Both the position numbers and the translations under genes were made by a program. Of a stretch of 64,000 nucleotides of DNA, positions 48,065 to 54,917 are shown piece by piece (position 1 is the first letter of the stretch; each line of letters begins with the position of its first letter). The DNA is from Streptomyces sp. NBC_01267 (GTDB taxonomy: Bacteria > Actinomycetota > Actinomycetes > Streptomycetales > Streptomycetaceae), in contig NZ_CP108455.1 in NCBI RefSeq assembly GCF_036241575.1, positions 1,812,501-1,876,500 on the forward strand, given 5' to 3'. The notes beneath the pieces were generated by a model that had not been told where the DNA came from, searched no databases, and saw only the letters and a program-made list of their open reading frames with translations.

Positions 48065-49999
48065 GTGGATACGACGCTTGATGACCCGCACGCCCCCCTC
48101 GTCGGGCAGTTGCTCGACGGCCGCTACCGGGTGGACGCGCTCATCGCCGTCGGCGGCATGGCCACGGTGTACCGGGCCGTCGACACCCGGCTGGACCGGG
48201 TCCTCGCCCTCAAGGTGATGCACCCGACGCTCGCCGTCGACGCCACCTTCGTCGAGCGCTTCATCCGGGAGGCCAAGTCGGTCGCCCGCCTCGACCACCC
48301 CAATGTGGTCGGCATGTTCGACCAGGGCGCGGACGGTGCGTACGTCTACCTCGCGATGGAGTACGTCGCCGGGTGCACCCTCCGCGACGTACTGCGCGAA
48401 CGCGGCGCCCTGCGGCCCCGCGCCGCTCTGGACATCCTGGAGCCGGTGCTGGCCGCCCTCGGCGCCGCGCACCGTGCCGGGTTCGTGCACCGCGACATGA
48501 AGCCGGAGAACGTCCTGATCGGGGACGACGGGCGCGTCAAGGTCGCGGACTTCGGTCTCGTACGGGCCGTGGACACCGAGACCAGCAGCACCGGGGCCAT
48601 CCTGGGCACCGTCTCCTACCTGGCGCCCGAGCAGATCGAGCTCGGCACCGCGGACACCCGGGCGGACGTCTACGCCTGTGGTGTCGTGCTGTACGAGATG
48701 CTGACCGGCGCGAAGCCGCACAGCGGCGAGACCCCCGCCCAGGTCCTCTACCAGCACCTCAACGCGGGCGTACCCGCGCCGTCCGCCGTCGTACCGGGGC
48801 TCGCCGCCGGTCTCGACGAGTTGGTGGCGAGCGCGACGGCCCGCAGCCCCGAGGGGCGGCCCTTCGACGCCGTGGCCCTGCTCGGCCAGGTCCGCGAGAC
48901 CCGCGCCGCGCTGAGTGACGCCCAGCTCGACGCGGTTCCTCCGCAGGCGCTCACGGAGCCCGCGGACGCGGCGGGCAGCTCCGAGGACCGTACGAACGTC
49001 ATCCCCCGTCCCCTCCCCCCGGCGGGCGTCGGCCGGACCGCCCGGCTGGTGCTTCCCCCACCGGGACCGGCGGAGGAGGAGCGGGGGCGCGCGCCGGTGC
49101 GCCGTCGCCGGGTGGGCCGCGGGCTGATCGCCTCGGTCGTGGCCGTGCTGCTGGTGCTCGGCGTCGGGGCGGGCGTCTGGTACATCAACTCCGGTCAGTT
49201 CACCCGTGTTCCGTCCCTGCTGGGCCAGACCGAGAAGGCCGCGAAGTCGCGGATCTCGGCCGCCGGTCTCGATGTGGAGAAGACCGACCGCAAGTACAGC
49301 GACACCTATGAGCGCGGCACCGTCATGAGCAGCGATCCCGGGTCGGGCGCCCGTATCCGTGACAACGGAAAGGTGGCGCTGGTCGTCTCGCGGGGTCCCG
49401 AGGTGGTGCGGGTGCCCGACGTCTCGGGTGAGCCGCTCGCGAAGGCCAAGCGTGACCTGACGAAGGCGGGCCTCGCGCCCGGCATGGTCACCAGGGAACT
49501 CAGCGACAGTGTCCCGCGCGGCTCGGTGATCCGTACGGCCCCGGGTTCCGGCACCGAGCGTCATGCGGACTCAGCGGTCGCCCTGGTCGTCTCCAAGGGC
49601 GCCCCGGTCGACGTACCGGATGTGACGGGCAAGTCCGTTCAGGACGCCACCGCCGCCCTTGAGGACCGGAACCTGAAGGTCGCGATCGCGCCGGAGCGGA
49701 TCAACTCCCCCGAGGACGCGGGCAGGATCGCCAGGCAGTCGCTGACCGGCGGCGCCGGAGCCGCCGAGGGCGACACCGTCACGCTGACGGTGTCCAAGGG
49801 GCCGCGGATGATCGACGTCCCCGACGTCACGGGCGACAGCGTGGACGACGCGAAGAGCGCGCTGACGGCCAAGGGGTTCAAGGTCCATGTCGACCGGCCG
49901 TTCCTCTCCTTCAGCGACACCGTCGCGAGCCAGTCCGTCGACGGCGGCGGTCAGGCACCCGAAGGCAGCACGATCACCATCAAGACCAAGGGACTCTGA
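48065..49999 (+). CDS. Serine/threonine protein kinase with four PASTA domains (PknB-like)
   Basis: A 644-residue membrane kinase sensing peptidoglycan. The kinase domain (about 20-285) has the G-loop VGGMATVYRA, catalytic Lys in ALKVM, HRDMKPENV, the DFG of VADFGLV and GTVSYLAPEQ; the activation loop contains the phosphorylatable run TSSTG. A basic juxtamembrane region leads to one transmembrane helix (GLIASVVAVLLVLGVGAGVW) and four extracellular PASTA repeats, the last three opening with VRVPDV, VDVPDV and IDVPDV. PASTA domains bind muropeptides or lipid II in relatives, linking it to the dcw products upstream. GTG at 48065 seems leaderless. Confidence 0.94.
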   Translation: MDTTLDDPHAPLVGQLLDGRYRVDALIAVGGMATVYRAVDTRLDRVLALKVMHPTLAVDATFVERFIREAKSVARLDHPNVVGMFDQGADGAYVYLAMEYVAGCTLRDVLRERGALRPRAALDILEPVLAALGAAHRAGFVHRDMKPENVLIGDDGRVKVADFGLVRAVDTETSSTGAILGTVSYLAPEQIELGTADTRADVYACGVVLYEMLTGAKPHSGETPAQVLYQHLNAGVPAPSAVVPGLAAGLDELVASATARSPEGRPFDAVALLGQVRETRAALSDAQLDAVPPQALTEPADAAGSSEDRTNVIPRPLPPAGVGRTARLVLPPPGPAEEERGRAPVRRRRVGRGLIASVVAVLLVLGVGAGVWYINSGQFTRVPSLLGQTEKAAKSRISAAGLDVEKTDRKYSDTYERGTVMSSDPGSGARIRDNGKVALVVSRGPEVVRVPDVSGEPLAKAKRDLTKAGLAPGMVTRELSDSVPRGSVIRTAPGSGTERHADSAVALVVSKGAPVDVPDVTGKSVQDATAALEDRNLKVAIAPERINSPEDAGRIARQSLTGGAGAAEGDTVTLTVSKGPRMIDVPDVTGDSVDDAKSALTAKGFKVHVDRPFLSFSDTVASQSVDGGGQAPEGSTITIKTKGL

Positions 50000-50006
50000 A
50001 GACACC

Positions 50007-50858
50007 GTGCGCAACCCCATCGGCGGCCATGTACCCGTGGCCGGCGGCCTCGCCAAGACCGGACTGCCCTACGCGCGTGAGCTGGGCGCCGAGGCCGTGC
50101 AGGTCTTCGTGGCCAACCCGCGCGGCTGGGCCACCCCGGTCGGGAACCCGGCCCAGGACGAGAAGTTCCGCGAGGAGTGCGCGGCGGAAGAGATCACGGC
50201 GTACGTGCACGCGCCGTATCTGATCAACTTCGGCTCGCACACGCCCGCGACGGTGGAGAGCTCGGTGGACTCGCTGCGCCACTCCCTGCGCCGCGGCCGG
50301 GAGATCGGCGCGCGGGGGGTGGTGGTGCACACCGGCTCGGCGACCGGCGGACGCCCGCGGGCGGAGGCGCTCGCCCAGGTCCGTACGCACCTGCTGCCGC
50401 TCCTCGACGAACTCACCCACGACGACGACCCCTTCCTGCTCCTGGAGTCGACCGCGGGCCAGGGCTCCTCGCTCTGCTCGCGCACCTGGGACTTCGGCCC
50501 GTACTTCGAGGCGCTCGACGCCCACCCCCGGCTGGGCGTCTGCCTGGACACCTGCCACATCTTCGCGGCGGGGCACGAGCTGGCGGGGCCGGGCGGGATG
50601 AAGCAGACCCTGGATCTGCTGGTGGACACGGTCGGCGAGGGCAGGCTCAAGCTGGTCCACGCCAACGACTCCAAGGAGGCGTCCGGCGCCCACAAGGACC
50701 GGCACGAGAACATCGGCGCGGGTCACATCGGTACGGAGCCGTTCAGGGAACTGCTCACGCATCCGGCGACGGAGGGGGTGCCGCTCGTCATCGAGACGCC
50801 GGGCGGCAAGGAAGGACACCGGGCGGACGTGGCCCGTCTGAAGTCGCTCCGCCCCTGA
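50007..50858 (+). CDS. Endonuclease IV-like AP endonuclease (Nfo family)
   Basis: A 283-residue TIM-barrel protein of the xylose-isomerase-like AP endonuclease 2 family. The metal ligands of endonuclease IV can be found: His in YVHAPYLIN and VVVHTGS, Glu in LLLESTAG, Asp/His in VCLDTCHIFAAG, His in LKLVHANDSKEASG and in HENIGAGHIG, and Glu in PLVIETPGGK. It should cleave DNA at abasic sites during base-excision repair. GTG at 50007 follows the kinase stop by 7 bases with a GAAGA ribosome site, so it is likely co-transcribed with the kinase gene. Confidence 0.9.
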   Translation: MRNPIGGHVPVAGGLAKTGLPYARELGAEAVQVFVANPRGWATPVGNPAQDEKFREECAAEEITAYVHAPYLINFGSHTPATVESSVDSLRHSLRRGREIGARGVVVHTGSATGGRPRAEALAQVRTHLLPLLDELTHDDDPFLLLESTAGQGSSLCSRTWDFGPYFEALDAHPRLGVCLDTCHIFAAGHELAGPGGMKQTLDLLVDTVGEGRLKLVHANDSKEASGAHKDRHENIGAGHIGTEPFRELLTHPATEGVPLVIETPGGKEGHRADVARLKSLRP

Positions 50859-50872
50859 GGAGCCCCGAGGGA

Positions 50873-50889
50873 ATACCCCGAGGGGGTAT
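50873..50889. promoter_or_regulatory. CsoR-like operator palindrome ATACCCCGAGGGGGTAT
   Basis: ATACCCC and GGGGTAT form a perfect 7-base inverted repeat with a 3-base spacer. The TACCCC/GGGGTA pattern resembles operators of the copper sensor CsoR family. It lies 55 bases upstream of the His-rich DUF4396 gene. Confidence 0.6.
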
Positions 50890-50918
50890 GTGGTTCCGGT
50901 GAGAAGGAATCACATACC
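50885..50918 (+). promoter_or_regulatory. 13-base inverted repeat before the DUF4396 gene
   Basis: GGTATGTGGTTCC (50885-50897) pairs with GGAATCACATACC (50906-50918) with one G-T pair and an 8-base loop. It overlaps the right arm of the CsoR-like palindrome and could be a second operator or a leader hairpin. Confidence 0.6.
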
Positions 50919-50943
50919 CAGCCGTCGTCATGGGGGCCTCGAC

Positions 50944-51462
50944 ATGCAGCACTCCACGCACCCGCACCACGAGCAGCACAGCCACCCCGGGCACCACGAG
51001 ACCCACCCGGCCGGACACGGCGGCGGGGTCAGCTGGTCCATGGCCGCCCGCGCGACCCTGCACTGCCTCACCGGCTGCGCCATCGGCGAGATCCTCGGCA
51101 TGGTGATCGGCACGGCCTTCGGCTGGGGCAACGCGCCCACGATGATCACCGCGATCGTGCTGGCGTTCTTCTTCGGCTACTCGCTGACCCTGCGGTCGAT
51201 CCTCCGGGCGGGCGTCGGGTTCAAGGCGGCGTTCCGGGTGGCGCTCGCGGCCGACACCCTGTCCATCGCCGTGATGGAGCTCATCGACAACGGCGTGATC
51301 ACCCTCTGGCCCAGCGCCATGAACGCCCAGCTCGCGGACGCACTGTTCTGGACCTCACTGGCCCTCTCGCTCGTCCTCGCCTTCGCGGTCACCACACCCG
51401 TCAACAAGTGGATGATCGGCCGCGGCAAGGGGCACGCGGTGGTGCACCGGTACCACCACTGA
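50944..51462 (+). CDS. Histidine-rich DUF4396 membrane protein
   Basis: A 172-residue protein. Residues 1-30 are His-rich (MQHSTHPHHEQHSHPGHHET), an obvious metal-binding sequence. Four hydrophobic segments follow, including CAIGEILGMVIGTAFG, MITAIVLAFFFGYSLTL, AADTLSIAVMELI and ALFWTSLALSLVLAFAVT, and the tail is again His-containing (HAVVHRYHH). This matches the DUF4396 family, whose function is not established. The CsoR-like operator suggests copper-dependent expression and a role in copper handling; this is inference. ATG at 50944 is used (weak GGGGG ribosome site). Confidence 0.8.
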   Translation: MQHSTHPHHEQHSHPGHHETHPAGHGGGVSWSMAARATLHCLTGCAIGEILGMVIGTAFGWGNAPTMITAIVLAFFFGYSLTLRSILRAGVGFKAAFRVALAADTLSIAVMELIDNGVITLWPSAMNAQLADALFWTSLALSLVLAFAVTTPVNKWMIGRGKGHAVVHRYHH

Positions 51463-51484
51463 CACGACCCGCCCCGGAAGCCAC

Positions 51485-51523
51485 GGGGACGGCCCGGAGC
51501 CCTCAGAGTTCCGGGCCGTCCCC
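51485..51523. terminator. 14-base hairpin between convergent genes
   Basis: GGGGACGGCCCGGA (51485-51498) pairs with TCCGGGCCGTCCCC (51510-51523). The right arm overlaps the last codons of the molybdopterin oxidoreductase gene; it serves both convergent transcripts. Confidence 0.75.
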
Positions 51524-52135
51524 GGGCTCCTCCTGGTACGAGTAGCGCTGCTCGCGCCACGGGTCACCGAGGTTGTGGTAGCCGCGCTCCTCCCAGAAGC
51601 CACGGCGATCCGCGGTCATGTACTCGACACCGCGCACCCATTTGGGCCCCTTCCAGGCATAGAGCTGCGGCACGACCAGCCGCAGCGGAAACCCGTGTTC
51701 GGCGGTGAGCAGCTCTCCGGCCTTGTGGGTGGCGAACAGTGTCTTCGCAGCTGTGAAGTCAGCGAGCCGCAGATTGGCGCTGTATCCGTACTCGGCCCAG
51801 ACCATCACGTGCGTGACCTGCGGCGCGGGCGGCGCCAGCTCGGTCAGCGTACGGGCGAGGACCCCACCCCATTCGGCCCCGAGCATGGAGAATTTCGTCA
51901 CGCAGTGCAGATCGGCGACCACGGTGGAGAACGGCAGCGCGGAGAACTCCTCGTGGTTCCAGCAGTGCTTCTCGCCGTCGGCCGTCGCCCCGAAAACCCG
52001 GAATTCCCACCGGTCGGGCTTGAACTTGGGCACCGGACCGTAGTGGGTGACCGGCCAGCCCCGCTGGAGCCGCTGGCCCGGTGGGAGCTCGGTCGATGCC
52101 GCTCCCTGCTGCTCCCGGCTTTCCGGCTGACCCAT
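51503..52135 (-). CDS. Molybdopterin-binding sulfite-oxidase-like oxidoreductase
   Basis: A 210-residue protein with the oxidoreductase molybdopterin-binding fold. The Mo-coordinating Cys is most likely that of DLHCVTKFSM (about residue 77); other family stretches are GWPVTHYGPVPKFKPDRWEF, HVMVWAEYGYSANLRLADF, HGFPLRLVVPQLYAWKGPKWV and GFWEERGYHNLGDPW. It has no signal peptide, so unlike many sulfite oxidases it appears cytoplasmic. The natural substrate of this short actinobacterial subgroup is unknown. ATG at 52135 was chosen; the GTG/ATG codons further upstream add an unconserved stretch. Confidence 0.88.
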   Translation of the reverse strand: MGQPESREQQGAASTELPPGQRLQRGWPVTHYGPVPKFKPDRWEFRVFGATADGEKHCWNHEEFSALPFSTVVADLHCVTKFSMLGAEWGGVLARTLTELAPPAPQVTHVMVWAEYGYSANLRLADFTAAKTLFATHKAGELLTAEHGFPLRLVVPQLYAWKGPKWVRGVEYMTADRRGFWEERGYHNLGDPWREQRYSYQEEPGDGPEL

Positions 52136-52289
52136 GCATCCATGGTGACAGACCGAGCGGGGTGGTCGTGACCAGGCATGAACGGATCGGGGCAACTCGT
52201 ACTAAGCCTCCACTTACTGGACGCTCCCGGGAGGCGGTGCGAGGATGCGCGAAACCTGCCCGGATCCACGCCTGGAAGGAGCCTCTGCA

Positions 52290-52769
52290 ATGCAGGGCGA
52301 CCCCGAGGTCATCGAGTTTCTCAACGAGCAGCTGACCGCCGAACTGACGGCGATCAACCAGTACTTCCTGCACGCGAAGATGCAGGAGAACTTCGGCTGG
52401 ACGAAGCTCGCGAAATACACCAGGTCCGAGTCCTTCGACGAGATGAAGCACGCCGAGATCCTCACCGACCGGATCCTGTTCCTGGACGGGCTGCCGAACT
52501 ACCAGCGGCTCTTCCATGTCCGGGTGGGCCAGACCGTCACCGAGATGTTCCAGGCGGACCGCCAGGTCGAGGCCGAGGCCATCGACCGGCTGCGGCGCGG
52601 CATCGAGGTCATGCGCGGCAAGAGCGACATCACGTCTGCGAACATCTTCGAGTCGATCCTGGCCGACGAGGAGCACCACATCGACTACCTCGACACCCAG
52701 CTGGAGCTGATCGAGAAGCTCGGGGAGGCGCTCTACATCGCCCAGGTGATCGAGCAGCCGGACAGCTGA
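52290..52769 (+). CDS. bfr: Bacterioferritin
   Basis: A 159-residue four-helix iron-storage protein that assembles as a 24-mer. Ferroxidase ligands fit Bfr: Glu18 in TAELT, Glu51 and His54 in DEMKHAE, and Glu/His in ADEEHHIDYLD near the end; Met52 is the usual haem ligand. ATG at 52290 follows GGAAGGAG. The gene converges with bfd, whose product can release the stored iron. No clear iron box is seen in front of bfr. Confidence 0.97.
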   Translation: MQGDPEVIEFLNEQLTAELTAINQYFLHAKMQENFGWTKLAKYTRSESFDEMKHAEILTDRILFLDGLPNYQRLFHVRVGQTVTEMFQADRQVEAEAIDRLRRGIEVMRGKSDITSANIFESILADEEHHIDYLDTQLELIEKLGEALYIAQVIEQPDS

Positions 52770-52822
52770 AGCGGCCGGGCCTTCCCGTACGGGACGGAGG
52801 GGGCCCGGGACGGGCGGGTGCG

Positions 52823-53086
52823 TCAGGCGGCTTCGGGGAGCCGCGGCGCAGGACCGGCGTCCGGTCCCGGCGGCGCCACCGGCTCCAGCGGGGTCACGCG
52901 CTGTTCGAGCAGTGCCCGGCGGGGGCAGCCGCCCCGGCCGAGGAGGGCCTGGATGCTGCGGACACAGCCGCCGCAGTCGGTACCGGCCTTCGAGGCCGAC
53001 GCGATGTCCCGGGGGGTGCAGGCACCCGCTTCCGCGTGCTCCTTCACCTGCTGCTCGGTCACACCGAAGCATGAGCAGACGTACAC
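52823..53086 (-). CDS. bfd: Bacterioferritin-associated ferredoxin (Bfd-type [2Fe-2S])
   Basis: An 87-residue protein with the BFD-type [2Fe-2S] cysteines C4-x-C6 (YVCSCFGVTE) and C38-x2-C41 (GTDCGGC). Bfd reduces ferric iron inside bacterioferritin so it can leave. The last ~35 residues are a Pro/Ala-rich tail not seen in enterobacterial Bfd (64 residues). GTG at 53086 is preceded by GGAGGTGA. A good DmdR1/IdeR-like iron box lies 69-87 bases upstream, so it should be derepressed when iron is short. Confidence 0.92.
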   Translation of the reverse strand: MYVCSCFGVTEQQVKEHAEAGACTPRDIASASKAGTDCGGCVRSIQALLGRGGCPRRALLEQRVTPLEPVAPPGPDAGPAPRLPEAA

Positions 53087-53154
53087 GCGGGTTCACCTCC
53101 CGGCCGGGATCGCTGACGGGCGTCACTCCGGTGGTCAGCGAGCGACCGTCCGGG

Positions 53155-53173
53155 TGAGGCAAACCTAACCTTA
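53155..53173. promoter_or_regulatory. Iron box (DmdR1/IdeR-type) before bfd
   Basis: TGAGGCAAACCTAACCTTA, read on the opposite strand as TAAGGTTAGGTTTGCCTCA, matches 14 of 19 positions of the iron-box pattern TTAGGTTAGGCTCACCTAA. The AGGTTAGG core is intact. Located 69 bases upstream of bfd. Confidence 0.65.
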
Positions 53174-53194
53174 CCCGTAGCCCCAGGTGTGCAG

Positions 53195-53241
53195 AAGGGC
53201 CGTGGGGTCCGGATCGATGTGATCCGCGCCCCACGGCCCTT
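53195..53241. terminator. Terminator after the DAHP synthase gene
   Basis: AAGGGCCGTGGGG (53195-53207) pairs with CCCCACGGCCCTT (53229-53241), and inside it GGATC pairs with GATCC. A T-rich end follows on the plus side; on the minus strand it ends the aroH transcript. Confidence 0.75.
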
Positions 53242-53293
53242 TCCGCTGTCCTGTCCACCGCGCCCAGCTGCTGGGCCCGGCCGCCGGTGCCGG

Positions 53294-54649
53294 CTACTGC
53301 GCCCGGTACATCTCCGCGACCAGGAACGCCAGGTCGAGCGACTGGCTGCGGTTGAGCCGCGGGTCGCAGGCCGTCTCGTAGCGCTGGTGCAGATCGTCGA
53401 CGAAGATCTCGTCGCCGCCGCCGACGCACTCGGTGACGTCGTCACCGGTCAGCTCGACGTGGATGCCGCCCGGGTGCGTACCGAGGCTCTTGTGGACCTC
53501 GAAGAAGCCCTTGACCTCGTCGAGCACGTCGTCGAAGCGGCGCGTCTTGTGGCCGGACGCGGCCTCGAAGGTGTTGCCGTGCATCGGGTCGGTGACCCAG
53601 ACGACCTGGGCACCGGACGCGGTGACGTTCTCGACCAGGTTCGGCAGCTTGTCGCGGACCTTGTCCGCGCCCATCCTGACGATGAAGGTCAGCCGGCCCG
53701 GCTCGCGGTCCGGGTCGAGCCGCTCGACGTAGCTGAGCGCCTCCTCCGGAGTCGTCGTCGGGCCGAGCTTCACACCGATCGGGTTGCGGATCTGCGCGGC
53801 GAACTCGATGTGCGCGTGGTCCAGCTGACGGGTGCGCTCGCCGACCCACACCATGTGGCCCGAGGTGTCGTAGAGCCTGCCGGTGCGCGAGTCGGTACGG
53901 GTCAGCGCCGACTCGTAGTCCAGCAGCAGCGCCTCGTGCGAGGCGTAGAACTCGACCGCGCGGAACTCCGCCGGGTCGGTCCCGCAGGCCTTCATGAAGT
54001 TGAGCGCGCTGTCGATCTCACGGGCGAGCTGCTCGTAACGCTGCCCGGACGGCGACGACTTGACGAAGTCCTGGTTCCAGGCGTGCACCTGGCGCAGGTC
54101 GGCGTACCCACCGGTGGTGAAGGCGCGGACCAGGTTCAGCGTCGACGCCGACGCGTGGTACATCTGCTTCAGCCGGTCGGGGTCGGGCACCCGCGACTTC
54201 TCGTTGAAGGCGAAGCCGTTGACCGAGTCACCGCGGTACGTCGGCAGGGTCACCCCGTCGCGGGTCTCGGTCCCCTTGGAGCGCGGCTTGGAGTACTGCC
54301 CGGCGATCCGGCCGACCTTGACGACGGGCACCGACGCGGCGTAGGTGAGCACCGCGCTCATCTGGAGCAGCGTCTTGAGCTTCGCGCGGATCTGCTCCGC
54401 GGACACGGCGTCGAAGGCCTCGGCACAGTCGCCGCCCTGGAGCAGGAACGCCTCGCCCTTGGCAACGGCTCCCAGGCGCTCGCGCAGCTGGTCGCACTCG
54501 CCCGCGAAGACGAGCGGCGGATACGACGTGAGGTCCGCGATCACATCGCGCAGCGCCTCGGTATCCGGGTACTCGGGCTGCTGCGCCGCGGGAAGGTCTC
54601 GCCAGGTCGCCTGTACGGCGGGGGCTTGGGTATCAGCGTTCACGGTCAC
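53294..54649 (-). CDS. aroH: Class II 3-deoxy-7-phosphoheptulonate (DAHP) synthase
   Basis: A 451-residue type II (plant/actinobacterial) DAHP synthase catalysing the first step of the shikimate pathway from PEP and erythrose 4-phosphate. Typical segments are TWRDLPAAQQPEYPD near the start, GECDQLRERL, FLLQGGDCAEAF, GRIAGQYSKPRS, GHMVWVGERTRQ and WVTDPMHGNTFEA with GGIHVELTGDDVTECVGG near the end. The start is GTG 54649 (VTVNADTQ); a second GTG lies two codons later. A TACTGT -10 ends 6 bases before it, so the transcript may be leaderless. It is divergent from trpEG, which uses the chorismate it helps to make. Confidence 0.95.
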   Translation of the reverse strand: MTVNADTQAPAVQATWRDLPAAQQPEYPDTEALRDVIADLTSYPPLVFAGECDQLRERLGAVAKGEAFLLQGGDCAEAFDAVSAEQIRAKLKTLLQMSAVLTYAASVPVVKVGRIAGQYSKPRSKGTETRDGVTLPTYRGDSVNGFAFNEKSRVPDPDRLKQMYHASASTLNLVRAFTTGGYADLRQVHAWNQDFVKSSPSGQRYEQLAREIDSALNFMKACGTDPAEFRAVEFYASHEALLLDYESALTRTDSRTGRLYDTSGHMVWVGERTRQLDHAHIEFAAQIRNPIGVKLGPTTTPEEALSYVERLDPDREPGRLTFIVRMGADKVRDKLPNLVENVTASGAQVVWVTDPMHGNTFEAASGHKTRRFDDVLDEVKGFFEVHKSLGTHPGGIHVELTGDDVTECVGGGDEIFVDDLHQRYETACDPRLNRSQSLDLAFLVAEMYRAQ

Positions 54650-54655
54650 AGGCCA

Positions 54656-54661
54656 ACAGTA
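54656..54661 (-). promoter_or_regulatory. -10 element of the DAHP synthase gene (leaderless type)
   Basis: TACTGT on the minus strand (54661-54656) ends 6 bases before the GTG start at 54649. No ribosome site precedes the GTG, and the -35 region is weak. Confidence 0.4.
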
Positions 54662-54726
54662 CGGGGTCGCCGCCGACGCATTTCGCGCTGCCCGCTGGGT
54701 GAGACGGACCGGTGGCTCCGATGCGC

Positions 54727-54732
54727 TACAGT
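54727..54732 (+). promoter_or_regulatory. -10 element of the trp leader (leaderless type)
   Basis: TACAGT ends 7 bases before the ATG of the leader peptide and no Shine-Dalgarno sequence lies between. Transcription is expected to begin at the ATG. Confidence 0.5.
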
Positions 54733-54739
54733 CCCCCTC

Positions 54740-54796
54740 ATGTTCGCGACGACGACTCGAAACTGGTGGTGGACCGCTCATCCGGCGGCCCACTGA
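54740..54796 (+). CDS. trpL: Trp leader peptide
   Basis: An 18-residue open frame, MFATTTRNWWWTAHPAAH, with three consecutive Trp codons (54764-54772) ahead of trpEG. Streptomyces trpE genes are known to have such leaders. It is too short for ordinary gene finding; the Trp run and the matching attenuator structure make it convincing. No ribosome site precedes the ATG, so it is probably read from a leaderless mRNA starting at or just before 54740. A ribosome stalled on the Trp codons when charged tRNA-Trp is scarce lets the antiterminator form. Confidence 0.92.
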   Translation: MFATTTRNWWWTAHPAAH

Positions 54797-54841
54797 CATC
54801 GCGCGTACAGACGAAGCGAAGGCCGCCCGAGGGGCGGCCTT
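54769..54841 (+). promoter_or_regulatory. Trp attenuator (1:2, 2:3 and terminator hairpins)
   Basis: Region 1 (54769-54778) overlaps the last Trp codon and pairs with region 2 (54784-54793). Region 2 core GGCGGCC (54784-54790) can instead pair with GGCCGCC (54821-54827). That second pairing prevents the terminator, AAGGCCGCCC (54819-54828) with GGGCGGCCTT (54832-54841). The alternative folds are mutually exclusive as in classical attenuation. Confidence 0.9.
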
Positions 54842-54917
54842 CCGTGTTTCCCGGGGCCGTTCCTCTCCGCTCTCCCACTCCCCCCGCCCGTCGGGGAGCC
54901 CCGGAAAGGAACACCCG

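Noticed and set aside
52195..52245. AGTAAGTGGAGGCTTAGTA as an iron box before bfr
   Set aside because: Only about 9 of 19 positions match and the arms are not symmetrical.
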